Assembly (NCBI GenBank): GCA_050296515.1
Contig: JBNKRJ010000041.1
Span: 22,840 to 86,839 of the forward strand
Reading direction: 5' to 3'
DNA length: 64,000 bases
Origin: NBLH01 sp050296515
GTDB lineage: Bacteria; Bacteroidota; Bacteroidia; Bacteroidales; NBLH01
Part shown: one piece after another, positions 15,053 through 25,199 of the stretch
Numbering within the stretch: position 1 is the stretch's first letter
Layout of the letters: every line of letters begins with the position of its first letter
Made by a program: the position numbers and the translations under genes
The notes under the pieces: generated by a model
Told to the model about the DNA's origin: nothing
Seen by the model: only the letters and a program-made list of their open reading frames with translations
The model's database searches: none

Positions 15053-15604
15053 ATGAGTAAAGAACGAATCATATTAGGCATAGACCCAGGAACCTCGGTA
15101 ATGGGATACGGTTTGGTTCAAGCTAAAGGCAATAAGCCTGAAATGCTGGCTATGGGTGTGCTTGAATTAAAAAAATACACAGATCATTATATTAAGCTGC
15201 AAAAGATATTCGCTCGAACACTTCAGTTAATTGATGAATACCACCCGGATGAACTGGCCATTGAGGCTCCTTTTTTTGGAAAAAATGTGCAATCGATGTT
15301 AAAGCTGGGCAGGGCACAGGGAGTAGCCATGTCGGCTGCATTATACCGAATGATCCCAATTTTTGAATACGCTCCCCGTAAAATTAAAATTGCCATAACC
15401 GGCAACGGAAACGCCTCAAAAGAACAAGTGGCTGCTATTTTAAAAGGCATGTTTCAGTTTAAGGAAATTCCTCATTTACTGGATGCTACAGATGGACTGG
15501 CTGCTGCAGTTTGCCATTTTTATCAAAACAATGCCTTAACACAAGGCGACAGTTTTAAAAGCTGGAAAGATTTTATTGGGAAAAATCCGGGAAGGGTAAG
15601 GTAA
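15053..15604 (+). CDS. ruvC: Crossover junction endodeoxyribonuclease RuvC
   Basis: RuvC resolves Holliday junctions with RuvAB during recombination repair. The RNase-H fold motifs are clear: GIDPGTSVMGYG with the first Asp, LAIEAPFFGKN with Glu, and DATDGLAAAVCH with the last acidic pair and His. The length (about 183 residues) is normal. I use the ATG at 15053 (MSKERII); an upstream TTG at 15044 would add three residues. No ruvA or ruvB is next to it, which is common in this phylum. Confidence 0.95.
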   Translation: MSKERIILGIDPGTSVMGYGLVQAKGNKPEMLAMGVLELKKYTDHYIKLQKIFARTLQLIDEYHPDELAIEAPFFGKNVQSMLKLGRAQGVAMSAALYRMIPIFEYAPRKIKIAITGNGNASKEQVAAILKGMFQFKEIPHLLDATDGLAAAVCHFYQNNALTQGDSFKSWKDFIGKNPGRVR

Positions 15605-15643
15605 GAAATAATACTATTAATCTTTTATTGGCGCATCAAAATA

Positions 15644-15664
15644 GGCGAAGACGCTAGCCTCGCC
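15644..15664. terminator. Possible bidirectional hairpin between ruvC and the next gene
   Basis: GGCGA / TCGCC pairing around AGACGCTAGCC in the gap between the convergent ruvC and exported-protein genes. Short stem and no long T run. Confidence 0.35.
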
Positions 15665-15681
15665 CATAAATAATAATATGA

Positions 15682-16257
15682 TTACTGATATTCAAACCTA
15701 AAATCATCGATATAAATTCGACCGCTTTTCCCTGAAGTAACATAGTTAAATCCTAAATTAACGTTTTCAAGGGCTGATAAATTAATCCCTTTAAAAGAAG
15801 CCATTGAGACTTTCACCTTTTTCCATTCTTTGGTGACGATAACTGTCTGTGTAGATGGAACTAGCGACTCATTCCCATTTATATCCTTAATTTTTATTTC
15901 GAATCGTTCGTTTCCATTTGTACCTATTACCCAAAATGATAAATAGGCAACTTTGCTGGTATTAAATGCGTTAAGATTCACTCCCCAGCCAAAATATTGT
16001 CCCAATTTTAAATTATTCCATTCAATAAATCTTGAAGCACTTTCCTCTTTAATATAATTAAGATCAGAAGTAAATATCTGAGAGTCAACCCCCTCAGGTT
16101 TATTCTTGTCAGGACCAGTATAAAAGAACTCGCTTAGGGTAACATTATCATCAAAATCATTAATTATAAAATCAGCTGTTTGCGCATTTAAAGCTAGAGT
16201 TGATAGAAAGGTTAGAACAAAAATTAATACTAATAAGATAAATGGATTATTTTTCAT
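15682..16257 (-). CDS. Exported beta-sandwich protein, CBM-like
   Basis: A signal peptide ending near ALNAQ (residues 1-26) precedes a single domain of about 165 residues with a pattern of beta strands (IINDFDD, YLSFWVIGTNGNERFEIKIKD, KKVKVSMASFKG, GRIYIDDFRFEY) like the galactose-binding or CBM11-type jelly roll. These domains bind carbohydrate; binding here is inference. No sorting domain or catalytic domain is attached. It is downstream of, and may be cotranscribed with, the PKD-like membrane protein gene. Confidence 0.65.
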   Translation of the reverse strand: MKNNPFILLVLIFVLTFLSTLALNAQTADFIINDFDDNVTLSEFFYTGPDKNKPEGVDSQIFTSDLNYIKEESASRFIEWNNLKLGQYFGWGVNLNAFNTSKVAYLSFWVIGTNGNERFEIKIKDINGNESLVPSTQTVIVTKEWKKVKVSMASFKGINLSALENVNLGFNYVTSGKSGRIYIDDFRFEYQ

Positions 16258-16288
16258 TTTATTTCCTCCAAATTTTAGGGTTTAATAT

Positions 16289-16996
16289 TCAAACTGAGTT
16301 TATTGTAACGGTTTTACTTGCTATTTTAACTGCTTTGTTGCTACTTCTGATTAAATACAGAACTATTTCCTTTTCTCCCTTTGATGTATACGTGTGTGAA
16401 GCCGAATAGCAGTCTATACTAGTTGATGATATCGTATTTTCTTCACCATCACCCCAGGTTATTTTTAGCTTGCTTTCTGTAGTTTTTTCAAACCAAATAT
16501 TTAAACACACTTTTCCGGTAGGGAAAGACTTGAAATCTTTTAAATCACATGGAGTCACAGATGTTTTTAATTTAGCTTTTAAGATTTTTTTTTGTGGTTC
16601 TTTTTTTTCAGAAGTTATAAATATGTCATTCTTTGTCGTTAGTGTATCTGCTTCAATTTTGCTTTCGGCTTTTGAGTCATTTGATGTATAAACTAAATAT
16701 AATGTTGAAAATAAAACTATTACACCAAAACCAATAATTAGAATCTTGATAATAATAGGCCATTTTTTGTTCTTTAACTGATTTTCAATTTCTGATAATT
16801 CTCCCTCATACTCCAGAATATCTTTCTTTAGCCCATTCACTTCCAATTCGTACCGCATTTTATCTTTGGGTGGATCTGTAAGTAGTTTTTTTTGCTCGTA
16901 CTGCTCTAAAAGAGTATAGCAATCAGCAATAATTTTTTTTAAAGATTTAATTCTATTTTGCTTGTTGGAAATTGACATACAAGGGTTTTCAAACAT
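16289..16996 (-). CDS. Single-pass membrane protein with N-terminal helical domain and PKD-like C-terminal domain
   Basis: From the chosen start (MFENPCMS) the order is: a helical domain of about 75 residues (repeated Leu/Glu/Tyr pattern, IIADCYTLLEQYEQ), one membrane segment (about 83-102), a polar linker, and a PKD-like beta domain with ITWGDGEE and ASHTYTSKGEKEIVLY. The helical part resembles effector-associated domains that precede other modules in bacterial signalling or conflict proteins; this is a weak pattern match. A start at 17035 would add 13 residues but places the ATG only 7 bases from the terminator of the giant gene; TACCTTTA between the two favours the later start. Confidence 0.6.
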   Translation of the reverse strand: MFENPCMSISNKQNRIKSLKKIIADCYTLLEQYEQKKLLTDPPKDKMRYELEVNGLKKDILEYEGELSEIENQLKNKKWPIIIKILIIGFGVIVLFSTLYLVYTSNDSKAESKIEADTLTTKNDIFITSEKKEPQKKILKAKLKTSVTPCDLKDFKSFPTGKVCLNIWFEKTTESKLKITWGDGEENTISSTSIDCYSASHTYTSKGEKEIVLYLIRSSNKAVKIASKTVTINSV

Positions 16997-17041
16997 TATT
17001 TTAGGTGTATAAAGGTATTGATTTCTTATTACCAACTAACA

Positions 17042-17071
17042 AAAAATCCCATCAGTTTTGATGGGATTTTT
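17042..17071. terminator. Strong bidirectional terminator after the giant gene
   Basis: AAAAATCCCATCA / TGATGGGATTTTT perfect 13-bp stem with a four-base loop. On the minus strand it ends transcription of the gene whose stop is at 17097. Confidence 0.92.
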
Positions 17072-17096
17072 AAACTAAATAAAATTTATAGGTCGA

Positions 17097-20000
17097 CTAC
17101 TTCTTTTTATTGCCTGATTTTTTTGAGATATCCTCTTTCTTTTCTTCCACCTTTGTCTGCTCTTTGTAATACCTTATAACTGCTGATTTTGCAGCAGCAA
17201 TTACCTCCCGATTTACTTTCTCGGTAATGTGTCCTCGATTTAAGTCTTCAACCATGATGTAACCACTGATTAGCAGCAGTTGGACTATCATGTTGTTGAT
17301 GATCGTTTCTTCATTGTAACCATCGGCAATGTAAAGGTTTTTGCAATCCTGGTAAAACTCTTCGGCAAACTCAGGAATATTTGGCAGATTCATTAACTGA
17401 TCCCACGATTCGTAATAATTGTTCATCTCAATATTCAAATTTGGATTAACCAGCAATGGCGAAAATTCATGGTTTTTATCAACCGGGTGAAATCCTTTCA
17501 GGTTCGATAAATCCACCTTTGTTTTCACATCATCAATACGAACAAATTCAGCTTTACGCATTTGCTCCAGTTGCCACAAACGGAAGTTATACCGATCAAT
17601 TTCGGGGCTGATTCGATAACCTTTAAAAATATGGCCATACACCTTTTGAATCAGCTGACGAACTTTTTGCTTGTTGGTGTTCAAATACGGGTTTTCAATA
17701 CGAACTACCTGCATCAGTTTTTTCAATTCTTCTGCTGCTTTTTGAGGCCCGGAAATTTCCCTCCCTGGTTTTCCCAAATCGGTCGAAAGTACGCCAAATG
17801 CAATCCGCTTGCCTTTTCCTTCGCCATATTTTCCACGCAGAATACTCAACAGGTGCTTTCTACTTTCGCGCTCGCCATATTCAGAAATAAAAGGCTGCCC
17901 ACCAGGAGTGCTTGCTAAAGCATTAAACACGCTGTTAAAGAAAGCCCTGTCTAAATAAAACTGAATTGTATTTTCTTCTTTATCAACAGCATGAACATCA
18001 AACCTGTTTTTAATAATATCGAATTTAATATCGTCAACAATGTACTCAGCATCATTTTTAACAAAGGATTCACCTTTGAAAACTCTTCGTACAATGTTCT
18101 CAATATCAACCTTATCCATCATTTTATAAGAAGAACAAAGGAAAAATTGCCCGGTTGACGGAACCAATTCCCAGTCAAGGATATTATCAATATAGTTTCC
18201 ATGCTCATCCAGTACTTTTACAATGTTTTCTTTGGCCGGATACCTAAGCAATGTACGTTGAAAGTTTGGATTATCGCCACTAGTCGCCTTTTCCTTTCTT
18301 TCACCATGCGAATCACGGTAGAACAGGAAGTTTTCAGGATTATCGTACCTGGTAATACCTGCTTCTTCTTTTGCATAGTTGCTTGCCGATAGAATGATGT
18401 CAATCTTAAACGGCATATTGATATCACACAAGCCGCTGATGGTGCTCCTTGAGTTCAAGTCAGTTACATTGCTATCGGAACTACTTTGGAATAACGAGTT
18501 GTAATATTTGATGTATTCCGGATCAAAGTCAGTAACACGCGAAAAGTCTCCCACTTCGGTGCCAATTCCATAAATATTTCCTTCTTTATCAGGGAAAATA
18601 TGGAACATATCGCCAGCAATCAATTTAATAGAACGAATATGCGTTAAATCTTTCTTCAGCCACTTTAACATCATGGCTGCCAGCATTTCAGATTTACCAA
18701 CACCGCTGTCGCCATCAACATGCACTACAAAAATACCCCCATCGTCTTCCTCAATGGCGAAAAGCGAACCGTGAATTGGTATTCCGCCCATTTCTTTCAC
18801 TTTTTCATTGATCAAAGTCAAACGTGGTTTTTTAACATTTCCGAAATAGTCAGCTTTATTGTCAAGTGGGCCTATTAATGTTTTGATTTTACCATTAGGT
18901 CCGTCCAAATCAAAGTATCCAACTTTTGGGAATGAAAGCACCTTTGTTGGAGCTCCAAGCACATGTACAACATCAGGAATAAAGTTTTGTATTTCTTCCA
19001 GCGATGTAATGTCCGGTCCTAACAATCGGTAATTGTCGGATAAGTACTTCATGTATGTTTTCTGGAAAATAACCAGTTCCTTAAACAATCCTTTGTCCAC
19101 AATCTTACACCTATAATCCTGTGCATCAATATGTTCTACAAACTTCGAAATTCTGTTTCCAAAAAAAGATGCCTGTGGTTTTGTTGCAAGGTTTTTAATG
19201 TACTCGTTTGGTGAAGCATCTTTTTTAGCTTTAGCTGCTTTTTTATTTTCCTCACGCAACTGAATTTCCTCTTTGGTCAAATCTACCTTATGGAAGGCAT
19301 ACTCACGCTTCTTGGCATCAGTTGCTTTTCTTGTATGAATTTGCACTGGCTGCTCTGATGAAATCACCCCACACTTGGTCATCACATCCCTGATCCACTT
19401 CAACGAACCATTATTGTAGGTTTCAAGGGCATTCGATTTCATTTCAAAATCTTTATACACAGTCACCCCGTGCTGAATCATTTCATTAATACCTGAATTC
19501 TGAGCTTTATAGACTGTTTCAACAAATCGAAGCAAAGTGTGCGTATAACGACTGTAATATTCTGTTGCCCGGGTATTATTGATAATGTCAATCAACATCA
19601 TACTGACTGCCCTCGATTCTTTATGCAGCTCTTTTTGTGTGATTTTGACATCTTTTTGGGCAATTACTTCATTTAAAATAGCCTTTAGGTCGTTATTTAG
19701 AATTTTTGAAATAAAATTGTCAATGAACAATTTTACCTCATCATCTTCAAGGCCTGAAAGCTCCTGCTCGTATAAGGATAACCTGTTGAATATCAGGTTT
19801 TCAAAATGGTTTTTTCGCTTTAGAAGATAGATGTAAAGAATACTATTACTCAATCCAACCTCCTCAGAAAGAATTTCTTCAGTAAACAAATTAAGGATTA
19901 AACCAATGTTTCTTTCAGATAGGCTTAAGCTTCTGAACTTGCCGCTCAACCTGATATTTCGAACAAAGGCCTCAACATACGATTTTAGCCCGAATTGTTT

Positions 20001-23000
20001 CGCTGATATTCCACTAATATCCTGAAATTGCTCAATTCCGGTATCCACCAGCTCACTGATACTTGGTTCAATTCCCACGTTTTCGAAAGGAAGATTGAAA
20101 TGAATCATCAGCTCGCGGATGTGCTTTTTCAGAATCATATTTGCACCTTCCAGTTTTTGCTGATCGGCAGCTATATCTTTACTGGCATTAAAGGCCATGA
20201 TTTTGAATTTGCTGTCAGAGAACAAAATATCCTCCAATTCAATCAAAATCTCCTTCATGGTTGTAAATTCATCAACTCCATCAAGCGAATATGAATTTGG
20301 CTGATAATCCAATTTGTTTTCAATAAACTTCAAAATACTTGATTTTCCATACCTTGCCAGAATAGTATCGAAACTCAAATGACTTATCTGAGGTATCTTC
20401 TTGTAAATCTGCGGCATTAGGTTTTCATAGATTTTTGTAAAAGCTTTGCTCTTTATAAAATCCTGAATAGTAGCACACTGACCAATATTTTCGTAAAATT
20501 CAAATACCGCATTCTTCGATTCACTAATGGAATTAATAGTAACACCACTCTTTTCAGGGAATGAAAGATACAAAGTATCCAGTTTACTGATTTTCAGGCT
20601 GTCCAGCTTCTTTTTCGAAATGTTTTTCGTCAGGTAAAAATCGGTCAAAACCTTGTTTACAAAATCTTTATCCCCGGCATAGCTAAATACCTCTGCAAGA
20701 ATATCTTCCGTGGTTTTTCCTTTATAATCAGGTGATGTTCTTTTATTATAGTAAGTTACCCAATAGTTAAAGAAAATCTCCAGGGCATTTTTAAATTCGT
20801 TTCCAAATTCTGCGTAGCTTTTTTCGCTGCCTTCCAGGTAATCGCCAAGTGAGAAACGCATAAAACCAATCTTGTAAGGAATGATGGCAATGCCACGTTG
20901 CTCGGCAAGTTTCTTGGTAAACTTTTCAAGTCCTTGGAACGAAGGGAATTTCTCTAACTGTAAATTAAAAAGGAAAGAACCATCAGAATCAACCACTGTT
21001 GCATATTCCTGGTAGTTATTTTCTTCAATTACTTTTGTTGCAATTTCTTTGGCAAGGTTCAATCTTTTACTTGATTCATCTCTAAAGATTTTATTCAGCC
21101 TGAAACCATTCAATTCTCTTACCAGTTGTCCCTGGTAGTATTTAAAAAATGGCTTGCCCTTATACATAAAATCATCGGGCAAATTAAGCACCTCAAGTTT
21201 ATCCAAAGCAAGTAACTGCTCTAATAAATAAACATGCAACGGACTGCCTTCGAAAGGCGAATACCTGGTGATTTCTTTTCCAGGTGCTTTTTTAGCTTTT
21301 ATATTCTCCTGATATTTAGCTAGTTCATCTTTTATGCTTTCTTCAATTTTCTTTTTGAAGCTATAAATAGAAGCATTTTTGGCTAATCTTGCTTCAATGG
21401 AATCTTTGATTTTCTTTGCCAGATGCGCTGCCTCAATAATATTCACCAGCATAAATACGGAGTTAGTATTGCATTTTTCAGGTGGATTTTGCTTCCTGGC
21501 GTATTCAATGACCTCCTTTTTCCCGGATGTAGCAATAATAGAGCCTAGTCTGATTCCGGTACCACCAAGATTTTTAGTGGTTGACAAAGAAGTAACCAGG
21601 TTGATATTTGCATAACTACCAAGATTATTAACTACATATCTCGAAATAGTTCTCCACTTTGGTTCTTCTGCATCATAAGTTTTAACCCCATCATTATAAG
21701 CCTCATCCAAAAAGATGGTAATCTTATTCAGGCTAATGAATTTCAGGAATTCCAGCAATGATTCATCATTAAAACTGGTAAAACCTGTTGGATTGGATGG
21801 ATCGTTAATTACAATTGTTAAATTTTCGCAGAACCTGTCCCAAAGATTTCCAGAATCGTCAAACAACTGGAAGGTACTCTTCATTCGCTGCAACTTGGTT
21901 AGCAACCGGGCAAAATCAATTCTTCCTTCATCATCATTCCCGATTTCCAAATCAAAGGGGTTCAAATCAAATCGATCATCGGGGAATAAATCCTGGTATT
22001 CCCATGATAAGTCCTTGTCATACAATATGTAAGGCCTTAAAGAAGTGTCAGAATGGAACATGATATCCCTGATGATCATCTGAACATCATCCGAGATGGA
22101 TGTTTTATCAAGGTTTGCTAAATCGCTAATAAAGCTTTTGATAATAGCTTGTTCTTCAGGAGATTTTCTATCGTACCGTTCTTTAATACCCAAATCGATC
22201 AGGAAATTGTGAAAACGTCCTGTATTATCCGCTGTATTTTCTGATTTGGTTACAAATTCCTTGTATTTTTCCAGGAAGAGGTTGATTCCAAAATTCTTAT
22301 GGAAATGGTTGTGAATTGTCCTGTCATAGTTCGTGGGAATAATATCCAGAATCACCCTGCATTGCTCAATAATTTTAGGACTAACTTCCTTTAGCGGTCG
22401 TTGCAGTAACCACTCGCCATAAGTTTTAATCTGGTTACGCCCACCACCTTCATTAATGGTTGCAATATGTATTTCCTTAATATCAGAATAAAAATACTTG
22501 CGGGTCCGTTCTTCAAATTCATGAATTAAGTCGATGTTCTGAACCTTGAGCTTTTTAGGATCTTTTGTTGCCAGAATAAGATCAATGTAGTCTGCCAGTT
22601 TTGTAAGTGCATACTTATCCTTAATGATTTGCTTCGAGAAATCATCAAATTTAAATAGTACAATGTCCCGGTCAGGATCGTTTGTTTTTTCAAGCTGATC
22701 TTTTTTAAGCTCAGTCAGTTCACTGTCATAATCCTTTATTTTACTAAGAGCCAGCTCTTTAAACCTTTCAAGACTTTTGGTATTGATTTTATCTAAAATT
22801 AGTCTTAGGTTTAACTGACTATTCGCCAAAGCTCCAAGTTTTTTAGTATGGACCTTATTTAATGTGTTGATAATTCCATTGTGAAAAGCAAAAACCAACG
22901 AAGTATTTGTACTTAGAGATTCAGCAGAATCGTCAATAATAACAATTCTTGTTAAGTATGGAAACCAATGCCTTTTATTAAAAATGTTCTTTCGCATTGA

Positions 23001-23825
23001 TTTGACTTTAACAAGAAAAAGCGTAGAGTAATCTTCAGCGACCTTATCGTATAGTTCTTCTTCGGTAGTAAAATCCAGTACTTTTACGTTGTGTTTGCTA
23101 AATACCTCTTCAGAAATTAGTTTTATTGCCAAATCGGCACCACCACTAACAACTGTTCTAATGAACCCGTTTAAGCCCTTAAAATTAATGGTTAGCTCTG
23201 TTTGATTAAGAAAATCTTTGCGCTCACCAGGAACAGTATAGTGCGAACTTTGTAGCACCATTTGGTCCAACACATTCAGAAAGTAGTTCCATTGGGCTTC
23301 TTCTTCATCGCCGTTGACACCAATTACATCACGAAACTTCTTTAATTCTGAAGCTTGTTCGCCAAGTATTAATTTATAAGTATAATCGAGTTGTTTTTGA
23401 GTTACAGGCGGAGTTCCAACCGAAAAATCATGAGAACCTAAAATATTAAGAGATTGTTTTTTCTTTTCTTCGTCAATTGACTCATGATCAATCAGATAGG
23501 TCAGCTTTTTAACAAATTCAAGTTTTTTATCCTGATAGATGAATGCTTTTGAATTTTCATGTGGATAGAGCATTAAAGAAACGTCGGTATATCCTGGTAT
23601 CAGTTCTTTAAGCTCAAGTAAAGCCCTGTCTATTTCTGCAAATTGTTTAGCAGGATCGTCAGGTTTTTCATAGCAAAGCTTTACAAAATTAGTCAGTTTT
23701 TCAACAATTGCTACAGGTAGAAAGTTTTCGGCATTTTCGCCTAATGACTGGTATAGATTGATGATTTCTTTAGCATCGTTTGCCAAACCTGGCATGGGTT
23801 TTCCTGTGATGTACATAATTTTCAA
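17097..23825 (-). CDS. Giant 2242-residue protein: PLP aminotransferase-like region plus P-loop kinase-like region
   Basis: No signal peptide or membrane segments. Around residues 670-760 the fold-type I aminotransferase signature is present in order: INDPSNPTGF (Asn near 673), FLDEAYNDG (Asp/Tyr near 705) and STTKNLGGTGIRLG (PLP lysine near 751 and a substrate Arg), so PLP chemistry is plausible. A long helical region follows (about 1080-1620). Near 1705 is VDGDSGVGKSEMLA, a Walker A of the HPr-kinase/PEP-carboxykinase type, within a domain that continues to about 2000. The tail is Lys/Glu-rich. Such proteins exist in other Bacteroidota as very long 'aminotransferase class I/II' entries; the reaction is unknown to me. 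It is monocistronic, with its own terminator. Confidence 0.85.
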   Translation of the reverse strand: MKIMYITGKPMPGLANDAKEIINLYQSLGENAENFLPVAIVEKLTNFVKLCYEKPDDPAKQFAEIDRALLELKELIPGYTDVSLMLYPHENSKAFIYQDKKLEFVKKLTYLIDHESIDEEKKKQSLNILGSHDFSVGTPPVTQKQLDYTYKLILGEQASELKKFRDVIGVNGDEEEAQWNYFLNVLDQMVLQSSHYTVPGERKDFLNQTELTINFKGLNGFIRTVVSGGADLAIKLISEEVFSKHNVKVLDFTTEEELYDKVAEDYSTLFLVKVKSMRKNIFNKRHWFPYLTRIVIIDDSAESLSTNTSLVFAFHNGIINTLNKVHTKKLGALANSQLNLRLILDKINTKSLERFKELALSKIKDYDSELTELKKDQLEKTNDPDRDIVLFKFDDFSKQIIKDKYALTKLADYIDLILATKDPKKLKVQNIDLIHEFEERTRKYFYSDIKEIHIATINEGGGRNQIKTYGEWLLQRPLKEVSPKIIEQCRVILDIIPTNYDRTIHNHFHKNFGINLFLEKYKEFVTKSENTADNTGRFHNFLIDLGIKERYDRKSPEEQAIIKSFISDLANLDKTSISDDVQMIIRDIMFHSDTSLRPYILYDKDLSWEYQDLFPDDRFDLNPFDLEIGNDDEGRIDFARLLTKLQRMKSTFQLFDDSGNLWDRFCENLTIVINDPSNPTGFTSFNDESLLEFLKFISLNKITIFLDEAYNDGVKTYDAEEPKWRTISRYVVNNLGSYANINLVTSLSTTKNLGGTGIRLGSIIATSGKKEVIEYARKQNPPEKCNTNSVFMLVNIIEAAHLAKKIKDSIEARLAKNASIYSFKKKIEESIKDELAKYQENIKAKKAPGKEITRYSPFEGSPLHVYLLEQLLALDKLEVLNLPDDFMYKGKPFFKYYQGQLVRELNGFRLNKIFRDESSKRLNLAKEIATKVIEENNYQEYATVVDSDGSFLFNLQLEKFPSFQGLEKFTKKLAEQRGIAIIPYKIGFMRFSLGDYLEGSEKSYAEFGNEFKNALEIFFNYWVTYYNKRTSPDYKGKTTEDILAEVFSYAGDKDFVNKVLTDFYLTKNISKKKLDSLKISKLDTLYLSFPEKSGVTINSISESKNAVFEFYENIGQCATIQDFIKSKAFTKIYENLMPQIYKKIPQISHLSFDTILARYGKSSILKFIENKLDYQPNSYSLDGVDEFTTMKEILIELEDILFSDSKFKIMAFNASKDIAADQQKLEGANMILKKHIRELMIHFNLPFENVGIEPSISELVDTGIEQFQDISGISAKQFGLKSYVEAFVRNIRLSGKFRSLSLSERNIGLILNLFTEEILSEEVGLSNSILYIYLLKRKNHFENLIFNRLSLYEQELSGLEDDEVKLFIDNFISKILNNDLKAILNEVIAQKDVKITQKELHKESRAVSMMLIDIINNTRATEYYSRYTHTLLRFVETVYKAQNSGINEMIQHGVTVYKDFEMKSNALETYNNGSLKWIRDVMTKCGVISSEQPVQIHTRKATDAKKREYAFHKVDLTKEEIQLREENKKAAKAKKDASPNEYIKNLATKPQASFFGNRISKFVEHIDAQDYRCKIVDKGLFKELVIFQKTYMKYLSDNYRLLGPDITSLEEIQNFIPDVVHVLGAPTKVLSFPKVGYFDLDGPNGKIKTLIGPLDNKADYFGNVKKPRLTLINEKVKEMGGIPIHGSLFAIEEDDGGIFVVHVDGDSGVGKSEMLAAMMLKWLKKDLTHIRSIKLIAGDMFHIFPDKEGNIYGIGTEVGDFSRVTDFDPEYIKYYNSLFQSSSDSNVTDLNSRSTISGLCDINMPFKIDIILSASNYAKEEAGITRYDNPENFLFYRDSHGERKEKATSGDNPNFQRTLLRYPAKENIVKVLDEHGNYIDNILDWELVPSTGQFFLCSSYKMMDKVDIENIVRRVFKGESFVKNDAEYIVDDIKFDIIKNRFDVHAVDKEENTIQFYLDRAFFNSVFNALASTPGGQPFISEYGERESRKHLLSILRGKYGEGKGKRIAFGVLSTDLGKPGREISGPQKAAEELKKLMQVVRIENPYLNTNKQKVRQLIQKVYGHIFKGYRISPEIDRYNFRLWQLEQMRKAEFVRIDDVKTKVDLSNLKGFHPVDKNHEFSPLLVNPNLNIEMNNYYESWDQLMNLPNIPEFAEEFYQDCKNLYIADGYNEETIINNMIVQLLLISGYIMVEDLNRGHITEKVNREVIAAAKSAVIRYYKEQTKVEEKKEDISKKSGNKKK

Positions 23826-23919
23826 TTACAATTAGCATAAAAATAAGGCGTTAATTCCTTTAAATTTTAGTATCCTCTGTCGTTTAGTAAGTTTGAAACT
23901 TCAATTTTTCTTGTCACAG

Positions 23920-23985
23920 GACATTAGCCATTGGTCATTAAAGCCAACATCTAATGCCTAATGACAAGTGACTAATGACCTGTTT
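23920..23985. repeat. Degenerate TAATGAC-type intergenic repeat
   Basis: CCTAATGACAAGTGACTAAT is close to CCTAATGACAAATAACCAGT at 15021-15040, and an inverted variant (ATTAGCCATTGGTCATTAAA) lies just before it. Similar short segments occur near 4137. These look like a low-complexity intergenic repeat family. Confidence 0.5.
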
Positions 23986-24221
23986 TTAAAGCAAAAACCA
24001 AACCAACGAAAGTGATTTAGAATCTGCAATATACCAAAATTGCCCCATCAAAGGAGCAAATTAGTAAACAAAAATTGGGCAAATATAAGTATTATTTTAT
24101 TAGCAACAGTGCTCTATTTTTATTAAAATTTTAAATATAACGAATATTTAACGTGAAAATGACATGCAATGCGGTTTTTTCATCGGAATTTGTTATTAAT
24201 TCACTTCTCTTAAAAACTAAA

Positions 24222-24258
24222 AACCGCAGATACTTGATTAAACAAGTCTTCTGCGGTT
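24222..24258 (-). terminator. Terminator of the DUF2807 gene
   Basis: On the minus strand AACCGCAGA...ACTTG pairs with CAAGT...CTGCGGTT, followed by TTTAGTTTTT; 43 bases after the stop codon. Confidence 0.88.
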
Positions 24259-24300
24259 GCGATGAACTAAAAAGTTCAATAAAAGTCTATTGTTTATGGC

Positions 24301-25089
24301 CTAATTTGCATCAATTATGTTTCCTGAGCCCTCAATAATGACTGATAATGAAGGGAAACCCTTGTAATAAACATCACCACTGCCTTCAATGCTCACAGTT
24401 AATAACTCTGAAACATTTAATTCGGCATCGCCTGAGGCAATTATTTTAACTTTACTGGTTTCATGTGTAAAATTAAATGCGTGAATATCTCCTGAACCAC
24501 TTGTGTAAAATTCTGCCTTTTTAGCTGTTCCTTCAAGACTTATGTCGCCTGATCCCTCAATTGTAGAGTAAAGGTTTGTACAATTTGTTTTTAGTTGGAT
24601 GTTCCCAGAACCGTAAACCGACAAATCGACCTCTGTTGCATCAGCATTAGCAATTATATCTCCAGAACCACTTACATTTAAATAAAGATTCTCTTCTGAA
24701 ATAAAGTCAGCATTTGAAATAATCTCACCTGTTCCTCTGATATCCAATCCTTTTAGAGATTTAACAGTCATGTGAATTTTTATAGCTTCGCAACGTGAAA
24801 CGTCTTCATCAAAATAAAGTTTTAGTAAGCCATTGTCAGTTGCTTTAATTATGTTATCCAGGATGTTTTGCTGAGCATCAATTCTAACACTTTGCTTCTC
24901 GCCTTTTTCAATATATACAGTTGCTGGTATTTCAAGGATAATTCCCTCAACTTCAGGAACATTTACATCTTCAGAAACCACTGGGCCTTCTCCTCTTATT
25001 CCTTTTAAATTCCAGTCTTCGCATGATGCAAACAATGCTACTAATACAGCTATTGCAATGTTAATTGATATGTTTTTTATCTTTTTCAT
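24301..25089 (-). CDS. Head GIN domain lipoprotein (DUF2807)
   Basis: The N-terminus is a lipoprotein signal with ALFASC (Cys near 23). The remaining 235 residues are a right-handed beta-helix-like domain with repeated SGSGDI, GSGNIQL, EGSGDIS, SGSGDIH and EGSGDVY segments, the hallmark of the DUF2807/head GIN family. These are surface or periplasmic proteins of unknown role, sometimes called putative adhesins. The gene lies downstream of the LA_2272-like surface protein gene on the same strand (110-base gap) and may be cotranscribed with it. Confidence 0.85.
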   Translation of the reverse strand: MKKIKNISINIAIAVLVALFASCEDWNLKGIRGEGPVVSEDVNVPEVEGIILEIPATVYIEKGEKQSVRIDAQQNILDNIIKATDNGLLKLYFDEDVSRCEAIKIHMTVKSLKGLDIRGTGEIISNADFISEENLYLNVSGSGDIIANADATEVDLSVYGSGNIQLKTNCTNLYSTIEGSGDISLEGTAKKAEFYTSGSGDIHAFNFTHETSKVKIIASGDAELNVSELLTVSIEGSGDVYYKGFPSLSVIIEGSGNIIDAN

Positions 25090-25199
25090 CTTTTTTTGAT
25101 TTTAGTTTTAAGCTTCGTTTGTTGGTTTTGTTTTGGATTGACGAATTACTCAAGTAATTTTTTATTTGTTGTATTCTATGGTAATTTAACTGGTAAGTT

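Larger units (their letters stand above)
23826..24300. other. Gene-free gap with repeat and terminator
   Basis: Holds the upstream region of the giant gene (a near -7 element TATTTTTA about 20 bases before its ATG on the minus strand), a simple repeated motif at 23920-23985, and the terminator at 24222-24258. Nothing else recognised. Confidence 0.6.

Noticed and set aside
24400..25000. Repeated GGTTCTGGAGATAT-like DNA in the DUF2807 gene
   Set aside because: It reflects the SGSGDI protein repeats of the family, not a separate DNA element.
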